Below are positions 27,108-35,683 of a stretch of 64,000 bases of DNA, one piece after another (positions within the stretch are counted from its first letter, which is position 1; every line of letters begins with the position of its first letter). Below the pieces are notes generated by a model. It did no database searches, was not told the origin of the DNA, and saw only the letters and a program-made list of their open reading frames with translations. Position numbers and translations under genes: made by a program. The stretch comes from Bradyrhizobium sp. CCBAU 53338 (lineage in GTDB: Bacteria; Pseudomonadota; Alphaproteobacteria; Rhizobiales; Xanthobacteraceae). Location: positions 1,798,001-1,862,000 of the forward strand of contig NZ_CP030048.1 of NCBI RefSeq assembly GCF_015291665.1, written 5' to 3'.

Positions 27108-28435
27108 GACGCCGGCGATGATTGGAGGACGTCACGCATGGCCGCAAGAAAGATGTCGGCATCGTCCCGTGAGAAGGGAAGCGGGGGACGAATTTTCAGG
27201 ACATGGCCATCGAGGCCGGATGCACTGATCAGGATGTTCTTTCGTCGCAGGTCGTTGACGAGGCGCATTGCGATCTCGGGAGCCGGACTCTTGCTGTCCC
27301 GGTCGCGCACGAAATCCGCGCCGATGAAGAGGCCGGCGCCGCGAACGTCGCCGATGCAATCGTGCTCGCGTGCCAGCCGGCGCAATCCGGCCTTGATGTA
27401 GTCGCCGACGTCGAGCGCGTTACGCTGCAATTTCTCCTCTGCGATTACGTCGAGCACCGCTAGGCCAGCCGCACAGGAGACCGGATTGCCGCCGAATGTG
27501 TTGAAATAGCGTGCCGTGGCCGCGAAGTCGTGCAGGACCTCGGGCCGCGCGACCACGCCGGCAAGCGGAATGCCGTTGCCCATCGGCTTGCCCATGATGA
27601 CGATGTCGGGCACCACCTTGTGACGCTGGAACCCCCACATCGCATCACCCGTCCGCGCGAAGCCAGGCTGGACCTCGTCCGCGATGAATACGCCGCCGGC
27701 GCGCCTGATTACGTCAACGGCGGGCGCGAGGAAGCCGGCGGGCTCCGACAGAATGCCATCACTCGAGAAGATGGTATCGGTCACCAGAGCGGCGGGTTTG
27801 ATGCCGTGACGCTTGAGGTCGTCGATGGCGCGCTGCACGTGATCGGCAAATATCTCGCCGACCTGGGGACCCAATCGATAGGAATCCGGTGCCGGCACGG
27901 TCCGGACATGCTGGCCAAGCGGCACGCCCGCGCCGAGTGACGGTGAAAACTCCGAAACCGCGGCCGTGATGCCGTGATAGGCGTTCTCCGTCACGATGAT
28001 CCCGGCGCCCTTGGTGAAATTCTTCGCGACCCTCACCGCGAGATCCGAAGATTCGCTTCCAGTGCAGGTGAACATCACGTTGGCGAGTTCGCTGGGAAAG
28101 GTGGCGATCAGGCGTTCCGCATAGGTGACCACGACCTCATAGAGGTATCGCGTATGCGTGTTCAGGGTCGCCGCCTGACGGGCGATCGCCTCGACAACGC
28201 GCGGGTGACAATGACCGACCGAGGGCACGTTGTTGTAGACGTCGAGATATTTCGTTCCGTCTGCGCCGTGCAGCCAGACGCCCTCGGCGCGGACGACATG
28301 CACGGGTTCCTCGTAGAACAATTTGTATGATGGCCCGAGGACGCGCTTGCGACGTTCCAGCAGCGCGGCGACATCATCGGCCAATTTTCCGGCCCGGGCC
28401 GGATCGAACGCGTTGACCATCAAGGGACGTGACAT
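27104..28435 (-). CDS. Class III PLP enzyme, candidate phospho-lyase (AGXT2L/PHYKPL-like)
   Basis: 443 residues from the ATG at 28435; a 31-codon upstream extension is not protein-like and overlaps the kinase gene. It is a fold-type I class III enzyme: [16 protein letters not shown] (68-83), [14 protein letters not shown] (126-139), [12 protein letters not shown] (252-263), and PLP Lys283 in [17 protein letters not shown] and the [10 protein letters not shown] stretch resemble mammalian ethanolamine-phosphate and 5-phosphohydroxylysine phospho-lyases more than GABA transaminases. With the hydroxylysine-kinase-like neighbour 4 nt upstream, removal of phosphate and ammonia from a phosphorylated amino alcohol to give an aldehyde is the likely reaction. 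An ordinary omega-aminotransferase is the alternative. Confidence 0.82.
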   Translation of the reverse strand: MSRPLMVNAFDPARAGKLADDVAALLERRKRVLGPSYKLFYEEPVHVVRAEGVWLHGADGTKYLDVYNNVPSVGHCHPRVVEAIARQAATLNTHTRYLYEVVVTYAERLIATFPSELANVMFTCTGSESSDLAVRVAKNFTKGAGIIVTENAYHGITAAVSEFSPSLGAGVPLGQHVRTVPAPDSYRLGPQVGEIFADHVQRAIDDLKRHGIKPAALVTDTIFSSDGILSEPAGFLAPAVDVIRRAGGVFIADEVQPGFARTGDAMWGFQRHKVVPDIVIMGKPMGNGIPLAGVVARPEVLHDFAATARYFNTFGGNPVSCAAGLAVLDVIAEEKLQRNALDVGDYIKAGLRRLAREHDCIGDVRGAGLFIGADFVRDRDSKSPAPEIAMRLVNDLRRKNILISASGLDGHVLKIRPPLPFSRDDADIFLAAMRDVLQSSPAS

Positions 28436-28439
28436 GGTT

Positions 28440-29510
28440 TCACCTGGTTGTGTTGGCGCGCAGCGCTCGCTGCGCCGTTTCAGGAGAGATGCGAGCGAGG
28501 CGGTCGAGGCCGTCCCATGCCGCACCATTGTTCTTGAGGATATACGGACTGTTATCGGGGTAGCGCTCGGCGCGCCAGCCGGTGATCAAGACAGTAACCA
28601 GCAGCCGGGTCGCAATCAAATCGGGCAACACCTCAATTTCTTCGGCCCGCAGCGGCGTGACGGCCTGGTACGCCTCGGCGAATTCGCTGGGGCCCTGGAG
28701 AGGGTCCGGGCCGGCGGCAATATGATAGGCGGCGCCGATCGCGACGTCGTTGACAAGTTGAGTGCGAACAATGTCGCCGAAATCGATTATTCCGGAGACC
28801 TTATTCGTGTCGGCGAGATCGACGAGGACATTGTGTGTATTGAGGTCGTTGTGGACGACCTGGGTACGAAGCCGGTTCAGGCGGGGCTTGACGATTGTCC
28901 GGAAGCGCTTGAGCGCAGTCTGCGCGAGAGCTTTCTTTTCCGCGTCTCGAACATATTCAAGCAAGGGCTGTAGCCGATCCGCATTCGCAATATCCCAGGC
29001 GAGCTCGTAGCTGTCGGACGGATGACGGAAGTTGGCGAGTGCACATGCAAGTCGCGCGAGCGCCCGGCCAAGCCCGTGGCGCTGGTTGATCGTCCCGCCG
29101 GTCTCTGAGAGCGGGAGGCCTTGAAGAAAGCTGAAAAGGCGCACCGTACGCCGCGTGGTCGCGCCGATCGAAAGGCGCAGCTCAACTGCGCCGTTTCGCG
29201 CTTTCTGGATGCGCTGGACCGGAAGTGCCGCGTCAACTTGCGCGATCCATTGCAACGCCGCCGTTTGCAAGTTGGTGACCTCCGGAGGTTCGGCGGGGTT
29301 CGTGACCTTCAGGAGATATTCGACGCCGGCAGCATCGCGAAGACGGAACATTTGGTCCCGCTCGCTTGCCAGCTTCTTCGCGGTCGTTTCCAGGCCGTAG
29401 TGCAGTTGCGCAATCTCGGTGGCCTGCTCGTCGGAGACGTCAGGAGACGGCGTGGACAGGATTGAGGACAGGATGGGGTCGTTGAAGATCCCCATTCGGT
29501 CGACGCTCAC
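28440..29510 (-). CDS. Hydroxylysine kinase-like phosphotransferase (APH family)
   Basis: 356 residues of the aminoglycoside phosphotransferase/choline kinase fold. Catalytic loop HNDLNTHNVLV (220-230) with Asp222, and metal-binding Asp243 in GIIDFGD. The N-terminal EYLLKVTNPAEPPEVTNLQ and the C-terminal VTPLRAEEIEVLPDLIATRLL...WRAERYPDNSPYI resemble human hydroxylysine kinase (HYKK/AGPHD1), including spacing. It overlaps the GGT-family gene by 4 nt and is 4 nt from the PLP enzyme. It probably phosphorylates the hydroxyl of hydroxylysine or a similar amino alcohol with GTP or ATP. The exact substrate is not readable. Confidence 0.82.
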   Translation of the reverse strand: MSVDRMGIFNDPILSSILSTPSPDVSDEQATEIAQLHYGLETTAKKLASERDQMFRLRDAAGVEYLLKVTNPAEPPEVTNLQTAALQWIAQVDAALPVQRIQKARNGAVELRLSIGATTRRTVRLFSFLQGLPLSETGGTINQRHGLGRALARLACALANFRHPSDSYELAWDIANADRLQPLLEYVRDAEKKALAQTALKRFRTIVKPRLNRLRTQVVHNDLNTHNVLVDLADTNKVSGIIDFGDIVRTQLVNDVAIGAAYHIAAGPDPLQGPSEFAEAYQAVTPLRAEEIEVLPDLIATRLLVTVLITGWRAERYPDNSPYILKNNGAAWDGLDRLARISPETAQRALRANTTR

Positions 29511-31150
29511 GATTCGACTCCAAATGCGACCCCGTCATGTCCCGGGTCGGCGCCACCATCGAGACGGCCGTCGACCAATCTGATGCCGTGAACGGCCGCG
29601 AAGCCAAACCCGTAGGGGGAGCGGATGATCTCGTAACCGTCGCCCTCCAGCTCCTTTGTTACATGCAGCGAGATACGGTTCGAGACGTCGATGGCATCGC
29701 TCGTCGACGAGAATCTCGGAGCGCTGACGGCCTCGGTCATGGTCATCCCGAAGTCGAGCACGTTGAGAATAGCCTGGAGCACGCCCATGGCGATCTGCGT
29801 GGCGCCGGGAGCGCCGACAACGAGGTAGGGGCGTTCACCGCGGAACAGGATGCTGGGGCAGATCGAACTGAAACGCGATTTGCCGGGCGCGATCGAGTTG
29901 GCGTGCCCCGGCCGCGGGTCGAAGACGGCCATGCAGCCGTTGTACATGAAGCCGAGGCCATCGGTGATGACACCGGACGGCTGACCCAGCGAATGGGTCA
30001 TCGACACGCAGCATCCGTCCTTGTCGACCACGGACAGGTGGGTGGTGTCCTTGGTGGGGAAGCCACCTCGCAGGCGCGTAACGCTCGATCGCTTGCCATG
30101 TCGGATGTCGTTGGCAATGACCGACGCGTAATCCTTGCTCAGAAGCCGCTCAAAGGGAACCTGCACGAAGCCGGGATCGCCAACGAACTTGTCCTTGTCG
30201 GAAGTGGCCCGCTTCATGGTCTCGCTGACCGTCCGAAGGTAGGCGGCAGTGTTGTGGCCGAGCGAGACGAGATCGAAGTTCTCCAGCACATTCAGCATTT
30301 CGACCAACATGAGCCCGCCGCCTGGCGGATGGTTGGTCGAAACTCTGTAACCGCGGTAGTCACCCCAGATCGGCTGGTTCAGTTTCGGCTGGAAGGCTGA
30401 GAGATCGTCGAGCGCGATCAGTCCGCCCTTCGTCTTCATGTCCTCGGCGATCCGGTGCGCAATTTCACCCTTGTAGAAGACGTCTGCACCGCCTCTGGCA
30501 ATCAGCCGCAGGACGTATCCAAGATCCCGGTTGACGACCTTATCCCCGACGCGCTTTGGCGAGCCGTCCGCGCGGCAATAGAGATCTCGCCCTGTCTTGC
30601 TGAAGGCGATGCGGGCATGATTGGGAGCGCGGCCCATTTCGCCGTCATCCGACCAGAACCAATGCACATGTGGCCGCACGGTCCAGCCGCTCTCGGCATA
30701 AGCGATGGCCGGCTGAACGATCTCAGACCAAGGCAGCCGTCCGTGGGCGCGGTGCGCCGCCTCGTAGGCACGTAGCGAGGCCGGGATTGCGGCCGAACCG
30801 TAGCCGAGATCGTTGACCTGCCCCTGCAAGACAAATCCGAAGCCGTCGCGCGTCTCGTCGACAATCAGATCGCTCCACATGTCGGGCCGCGCCGAAGCGG
30901 GCGCTGGTGCGTGAAAGTCGATGTAGCCGTGATGCTTACCTGGGGCATAGATCGCCATGCTCCCGAAGCCGGCAATACCGCACATCAGGGGATCGACGAC
31001 CCCTTGCACGAAAGCACAAGCGATCGCCGCGTCGACGGCATTGCCGCCCATACGCAGGATATCCGCGCCGGCATCCGCCGCTTCGGGTTGCGGCGCTGCG
31101 ATCATGGCAGTGATCTCTGACAATTTTGGCTCGCTCTGTTCGAGGGACAT
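29507..31150 (-). CDS. Gamma-glutamyltransferase-family Ntn hydrolase (copy 2)
   Basis: 547 residues from the ATG at 31150; a TTG 9 nt further upstream is possible. It has no signal peptide. It has the GGT fold from PQPEAADAGADILRMGGNAVDAAIACAFVQG, and nucleophile Thr in KDTTHLSVVDKDG. As in the other copy, the Arg of the FRE motif is replaced (IDFHAPAP, His) and the Asp433 position is Val (GCMAVFDPRPG). It is similar to but clearly diverged from the copy at 17.6-19.2 kb. It is coupled to the kinase gene, suggesting it releases the hydroxy-amine substrate from an amide conjugate. Confidence 0.86.
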   Translation of the reverse strand: MSLEQSEPKLSEITAMIAAPQPEAADAGADILRMGGNAVDAAIACAFVQGVVDPLMCGIAGFGSMAIYAPGKHHGYIDFHAPAPASARPDMWSDLIVDETRDGFGFVLQGQVNDLGYGSAAIPASLRAYEAAHRAHGRLPWSEIVQPAIAYAESGWTVRPHVHWFWSDDGEMGRAPNHARIAFSKTGRDLYCRADGSPKRVGDKVVNRDLGYVLRLIARGGADVFYKGEIAHRIAEDMKTKGGLIALDDLSAFQPKLNQPIWGDYRGYRVSTNHPPGGGLMLVEMLNVLENFDLVSLGHNTAAYLRTVSETMKRATSDKDKFVGDPGFVQVPFERLLSKDYASVIANDIRHGKRSSVTRLRGGFPTKDTTHLSVVDKDGCCVSMTHSLGQPSGVITDGLGFMYNGCMAVFDPRPGHANSIAPGKSRFSSICPSILFRGERPYLVVGAPGATQIAMGVLQAILNVLDFGMTMTEAVSAPRFSSTSDAIDVSNRISLHVTKELEGDGYEIIRSPYGFGFAAVHGIRLVDGRLDGGADPGHDGVAFGVES

Positions 31151-31181
31151 GCAGCTCAAAGCTCGGCTGCCCCGTGCTGCG

Positions 31182-31622
31182 CTATCTGACGGGAAGCTGA
31201 ATTTTATAGAGATGATGGTCGAAAAAGCGACCGTCTGACCTTGCGGTGAAGTTTCCGGTTACGATGCCGCTGGCGCCATCGAAACGACCGCCGCCGCCGA
31301 TAATCGTCCACGCGATCGAACCGGCGGCCGCGCCCCCGGGCAGGTCGACGCTGCGGCCAGGATGGCGGGTTTCAACGACCAAATGACTGCCGATGCCGGG
31401 AAAATCGACGCGCCCGGCCTCCCAAAACTGGCCGTCCTGGGCGAACACCATGGTGTCGAAACTGGCTTGCCCCGGGATGCATTCGATCCTGGCCTCGGCA
31501 GACAGTCCTTCATTTTGCACGTCGAGGATCGTGCCGGTGGCTTGCGATCTCACGAATCCCTTGGCATCAGGCATCGGAGCGCCTTCGCCTTCGAAGTGAA
31601 CTAGCACGGTCAGGATCTTCAT
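31182..31622 (-). CDS. Unknown small beta-rich protein, first gene of the kinase/lyase operon
   Basis: 146 residues from the ATG at 31622, preceded by GAGGCGAGGCAG. No signal peptide and no family recognised. Alternating hydrophobic stretches (TILDVQNEGLSAEARIEC, FDTMVFAQDGQFWEAGRV, GSIAWTIIGGGGRFDGASGI, VTGNFTARSDGRFFDHHLY) suggest an all-beta barrel of lipocalin or allene-oxide-cyclase-like shape. It lies 31 nt upstream of the second GGT-family gene, in the same direction, so it is probably co-transcribed. A binding or cyclase-like role is possible but not supported by a motif. Confidence 0.6.
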   Translation of the reverse strand: MKILTVLVHFEGEGAPMPDAKGFVRSQATGTILDVQNEGLSAEARIECIPGQASFDTMVFAQDGQFWEAGRVDFPGIGSHLVVETRHPGRSVDLPGGAAAGSIAWTIIGGGGRFDGASGIVTGNFTARSDGRFFDHHLYKIQLPVR

Positions 31623-31805
31623 CTGCCTCGCCTCGCCAAACTGCTGCCTCAATGCAACATAGGCGACTGGCGATGCTGACAGGTTGTGAAAGGGCGGCGA
31701 ATATCAGCTCGGATTCGCTGAATTGCTCGATAATATCAGCGGATTCCGCTGGCCTATTTTGACTAGCTTGACCCAGAAGCATATCGGGAACCAACAAGGT
31801 TCATC

Positions 31806-33515
31806 ATGACGCAAGCATACGACGTTGCCATTATCGGCGCTGGCCACAATGGGTTGGTCTGCGCGAATTATCTTGCCCGGGCTGGGCTGAAGGTCGTGGT
31901 GGCGGAGGCCAGGCCGGTCATCGGCGGTGCCTGTACCACGGAGGAGCTCATCCCTGGTGGACGCTTCTCATCGTGTTCCTACATCCAGATGATGTTGCGC
32001 CACGAGGTCGTCGAAGACCTCGAGCTGAAGAAATACGGCCTCGTGTCCGTGGCGCCCGAGATGCAGGAGATGGCGCTCTGGAGCGACGGCGATCATGTCA
32101 TGCTCTGGCAGGAGATCGACCGGACGCTGCGATCGATCGAAGCGCATAGCAAGGAGGATGGCCCCAACTTCATGCGCTTTGCAACGCAGTTGCGCCGCTT
32201 CGGCGACATCACGCAGTCGGCACTGCTCAGCGATCCGCCAACGGCCGACAGCCTGCGTCGCACCTTTAGCGAGGCCGGCGAAAACGAGCTGTTCGAGGAA
32301 TTCATCCTGCTTTCGGCGGAGGAATTGCTCTCGCGCTACATCAAGTCGGACCGCCTCCGCGGCTTCATGATGTTCATGGGCATGGTCTCGACGTGGGGCA
32401 GTCCGACGACGCCTGGGACGGCCTACGTCTACGGATATCATGCGCAGGGCGAATTCGAAGGCCATTTCGGCCGCTATGGCCTGCCCAAGCAGGGCATGGG
32501 CATGATCGCAGAGGCGCTCGCGGCCGGCCTTCGCGCGCATGGCGGCGAACTCCGTACCGGCCTGCCGGTGAAATCCGTTCGCATCGAGAATGGCGTTGCG
32601 ACCGGCATCGTGCTGGCCGATGGCAGCACAATCGCGGCCGCCACCATCGTCTCGGGCGCGGACCCGAAGCGATCGCTGGTCGATCTTCTGCCGGGTGGCG
32701 CACTCGCAGCGCCGGTGGCCGCGAAGGCAGGAAATATCGACCAGCGCGGCTCGATGGCGCGAATTCATCTTCTGATCGATGCCTTGCCCGATTATGTCGG
32801 CTTTCCGGCCGGGCAAGCAGGGCCCCAGCATCAAGGCCTTGCCATCCTGGGCCCGACGCCGGCGCTCTATGAGCAGGCATGGCAGGCGCAACAGCGCGGC
32901 GAGTTTGCCGATGACTACGTGATCGAGGCCTTGATTCCTTCGGTAACCCATCCGGAGCTCGCGCCCCCTGGTCAGCATACCTTGTCGCTGGGTGTCCAGC
33001 AGCTTCCCTTCGAGCTCGGTCGCGGCAACTGGAATAGCCGCAAGGAGGAATGGGCGGACCAAGTCATGGAGATGTACTTCCGCTATGCTCCCAATCTGCG
33101 GAACCATATTCGCGGTCGTCACGTCATCACGCCGCTCGATCTGGACCGGACCTACAACATTACGGGCGGCAACATCTTCCACGCCTCGATGGTCGGACTC
33201 GAAAACCTGTTCGAGCAGCGCCCGATCGCTGAAGCTTCGACGTATCGAACGCCGATCGCCGGTTACTATCTCTGCGGAGCCGGCAGTCATCCGGGCGGCG
33301 GGGTCACCGGCGCGCCCGGCCACAACGCAGCCCATCGCATCCTTGCCGACCTAAATGGCCAGCGTGACCAGCGCGTTGTTCGCAATCCCCGAGACTATGA
33401 AGCGGGTATGCTCGACGGCCTCTTGAAAACCGACATAGGGCAGAAGCTCGGATATCAGGTCGCGAAGTCACGGGTCTTTCGCTCCGTGACGGAGTTGCTC
33501 AATCGGAATCGATAA
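31806..33515 (+). CDS. CrtI/PYROXD2-like FAD-dependent oxidoreductase
   Basis: 569 residues. The N-terminal FAD site is YDVAIIGAGHNGLVCANYLARAG (5-27), followed by EARPVIGGACTTEEL. The C-terminal FAD-contact segment is YYLCGAGSHPGGGVTGAPGHNAA. It is of phytoene-dehydrogenase-like architecture, but no carotenoid genes are nearby. The family includes bacterial proteins of unknown substrate. It is divergent from the operon at 31.6-25.6 kb across a 183-nt spacer, so the two could share control. It converges with the CocE gene over a GGCTCGG/CCGAGCC hairpin (33517-33545). Confidence 0.85.
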   Translation: MTQAYDVAIIGAGHNGLVCANYLARAGLKVVVAEARPVIGGACTTEELIPGGRFSSCSYIQMMLRHEVVEDLELKKYGLVSVAPEMQEMALWSDGDHVMLWQEIDRTLRSIEAHSKEDGPNFMRFATQLRRFGDITQSALLSDPPTADSLRRTFSEAGENELFEEFILLSAEELLSRYIKSDRLRGFMMFMGMVSTWGSPTTPGTAYVYGYHAQGEFEGHFGRYGLPKQGMGMIAEALAAGLRAHGGELRTGLPVKSVRIENGVATGIVLADGSTIAAATIVSGADPKRSLVDLLPGGALAAPVAAKAGNIDQRGSMARIHLLIDALPDYVGFPAGQAGPQHQGLAILGPTPALYEQAWQAQQRGEFADDYVIEALIPSVTHPELAPPGQHTLSLGVQQLPFELGRGNWNSRKEEWADQVMEMYFRYAPNLRNHIRGRHVITPLDLDRTYNITGGNIFHASMVGLENLFEQRPIAEASTYRTPIAGYYLCGAGSHPGGGVTGAPGHNAAHRILADLNGQRDQRVVRNPRDYEAGMLDGLLKTDIGQKLGYQVAKSRVFRSVTELLNRNR

Positions 33516-33516
33516 A

Positions 33517-33545
33517 GGCTCGGTCCGAAAGACTCAGGCCGAGCC
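33517..33545. terminator. Bidirectional hairpin between convergent genes
   Basis: GGCTCGG (33517-33523) and CCGAGCC (33539-33545) form a 7-bp stem between, and slightly into, the ends of the convergent CrtI-like and CocE genes. There is no T-run, so it would be a weak terminator. Confidence 0.4.
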
Positions 33546-35543
33546 GCGTGGAACAACCTTGCGATATTGCCGCCCATAAACTTCGTTCTCGCCTTCGTGT
33601 GCCGAGACGAGGGTATCGACAAAGAAGTTCTTGTCACTGCTCGTCACGATGGCGTCGACTGTGACCCTCGTCGACCAATCGGCACGGCCGAGCGTCCAAA
33701 CGGCCGAGGTCGTACAGCACGCCGACAGCGGATCGTTCGCGACAATGCTGTAGGTTCGCTTCATCGTCGACCCGAATGTGAGGCCGTCCTTTTCCAGCCG
33801 GATCTCGCCATTATCTTCATCGACGACAGTTTCCAACAGCGATGATCCGACGTCGAAGCTACGGCGGCGCTCAAGTTTCGGTGCGCGCAGCACGGATGCA
33901 GCCAATGCAGGCGCATTCATCACGATGGAGGGAGCTGGCGGAGCGCAGCGATGGCCTGCCTTGCGCAGCGGCAACCTCAACTCGCATCTGGCGAGATCGA
34001 GGGTCAAGGTCGCATGGTGGGGGGCGGGCCAGATGATCGGGAAATAGCTCGTCGAGATCGCGAGCCGCAGGCGATGGCCCGGCTTCAGGCACCATCCGAT
34101 CGGCGCGAGCGCAAGCTTGACCTCATAGCCTTGGCCCGGTTCGACCGTCACCGGATGCTCATCGCCCTCGCGGTGGCTTAGGTTGAGGAAGCCATAGGTG
34201 ACCCGCGTGGACGTGCCATCGGGAGCCACGTCGCATAGCCGGGCAACGATCTGCCCACAGGGGCGGTCGGAACTGACCGCGAGAGAGAGAACGGGTTGGC
34301 CGAGTAATTCCGTATCGTTTACCACAGGCTCGCGGTCGAAGCAGAGCGACAGTCCGTCGGCCTCGCGCTGGTCTTCCGCAAGATGGGCGCCTGATCCTGC
34401 CGGATACCAGGGCATCCATTCCCCGGAGGTTGCGCCGACGGTGAGGGGCGATCGCACTTCCGCCTTGATATCCGAACGCAAATCAATTCCGAGCCGACCC
34501 GGCGCCAATCCATACCGTTGCATTTTGACCGAATCTGGCGGCCAAGCGCCTTCCTCGACCCAATAGCCTGGCCGTTCCATGAGGTCCGGACTTGGTTCAT
34601 GCGATTCGATCAGCCAAGCCATGAGCCTCGGCCACTCCGAGGGCGTGCCCCCCTTCAGGGTATGGTCGAACCAGCGTGCGGCAAGCTCGACAAAATCGAA
34701 TCCCGGCCCGGGGCGGGCGGTGTGCGGGAAGCAATGCCCCCAAGGACCGGCAACGACTGAGCGCGATATGTGGGATTCCCTGAGAAGGGTCGGAAGGGCG
34801 ACCGCATAGCCGGTGTCTGCCCAGCCGACCGTTGCCAGAATAGGACAAGCGATCCGGTCAAAGTCGCGTTTTGCCGAACCGGCGTGCCAGTATGCACCAA
34901 ACGTCGGGTGCGCGCCCCAGAGCTCAAAATAATTGCGGTAGGCCGAGAGCCGTTGAAGCCACATCTCGCGCCATCGCTCGCCGACGACCCAGGGCAGGGG
35001 AGGCCGCAAATGCATGCCGCTGAGCTGTGCGCCATGCCAGACGGCGTAAACCAGAAGGCAGCCGCCCTGATAGCGATTGAGGTATCGATCGTCGGCGCCA
35101 TCGACCGGCAGAATCGCGCCTAGCGAAGCCGGCTGCCGCGTTGCCACCATCAGGCTTGCATGCGCGGGCCATGACAGGCCGGTCATGCCGGTCCGTCCGT
35201 TGCACCAGGGCTGTGCCGCAATCCAGGCCAGGGCTTCAACGGCATCCGTCCAATACGCAGCGTCGAACTGGTCCGGGTGCAATCCATCCGAATTGCCGGT
35301 CCCGCGAACGTCGAGCTTGACGCAAGCATATCCCCGCGATGCGAGCCGCGCGTAGATGGCCTCGTCCGCAGGGGCGCTGCCGTCCGAGCTCCGGTAGGGG
35401 TGATAGTCGACAATGGCGGGGACCGGGTCCTGGTCCGCTCCCGCAGGCCGCCATAGTCGGCCGGCAAGCGATATCCCGCTGGCGAGCGGGACGGTCAAAT
35501 GGTCGATCCGCAGGATTTCTCCGTCCGGAGCATCTGTACCCAT
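33534..35543 (-). CDS. CocE/NonD-family alpha/beta hydrolase (X-Pro dipeptidyl-peptidase S15-like)
   Basis: 669 residues. The N-terminal hydrolase domain has VKLDVRGTGNSDG (75-87), nucleophile Ser124 in MTGLSWPAHAS, a likely acid residue in VGWADTGY, and His in VAGPWGHCFPH. The C-terminal PepX_C jelly-roll domain runs from about residue 330. It has no signal peptide. The family cleaves esters and amides, including acylated amino acids and cocaine. It is divergent from the LysR regulator with a 140-nt intergenic region, the classic arrangement for LysR control. Its amidase/esterase activity would fit the amide-catabolic theme of the neighbours. Confidence 0.88.
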   Translation of the reverse strand: MGTDAPDGEILRIDHLTVPLASGISLAGRLWRPAGADQDPVPAIVDYHPYRSSDGSAPADEAIYARLASRGYACVKLDVRGTGNSDGLHPDQFDAAYWTDAVEALAWIAAQPWCNGRTGMTGLSWPAHASLMVATRQPASLGAILPVDGADDRYLNRYQGGCLLVYAVWHGAQLSGMHLRPPLPWVVGERWREMWLQRLSAYRNYFELWGAHPTFGAYWHAGSAKRDFDRIACPILATVGWADTGYAVALPTLLRESHISRSVVAGPWGHCFPHTARPGPGFDFVELAARWFDHTLKGGTPSEWPRLMAWLIESHEPSPDLMERPGYWVEEGAWPPDSVKMQRYGLAPGRLGIDLRSDIKAEVRSPLTVGATSGEWMPWYPAGSGAHLAEDQREADGLSLCFDREPVVNDTELLGQPVLSLAVSSDRPCGQIVARLCDVAPDGTSTRVTYGFLNLSHREGDEHPVTVEPGQGYEVKLALAPIGWCLKPGHRLRLAISTSYFPIIWPAPHHATLTLDLARCELRLPLRKAGHRCAPPAPSIVMNAPALAASVLRAPKLERRRSFDVGSSLLETVVDEDNGEIRLEKDGLTFGSTMKRTYSIVANDPLSACCTTSAVWTLGRADWSTRVTVDAIVTSSDKNFFVDTLVSAHEGENEVYGRQYRKVVPRGSA

Positions 35544-35600
35544 GGCTCACTCCTTGCTGCCAAAAAGTAGCAGGGCTGGAGGGCCAAACCTCACTATTCA

Positions 35601-35610
35601 CTATCGGAAA
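35601..35610 (+). promoter_or_regulatory. Shared motif CTATCGGAAA (candidate LysR site 1)
   Basis: CTATCGGAAA lies in the spacer between the divergent CocE and LysR genes. The same 10 bases occur inverted at 36598-36607, ahead of the patD-like gene. Two exact copies in the two short control regions flanking the regulator gene suggest a binding site, possibly for this LysR protein. Confidence 0.4.
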
Positions 35611-35683
35611 TTCAGGCCAATATGCTGTTTTGGGGTCGCAATCCGGGACCTTTGCAGCATGATCTGGAGGTGGATACACGCCG

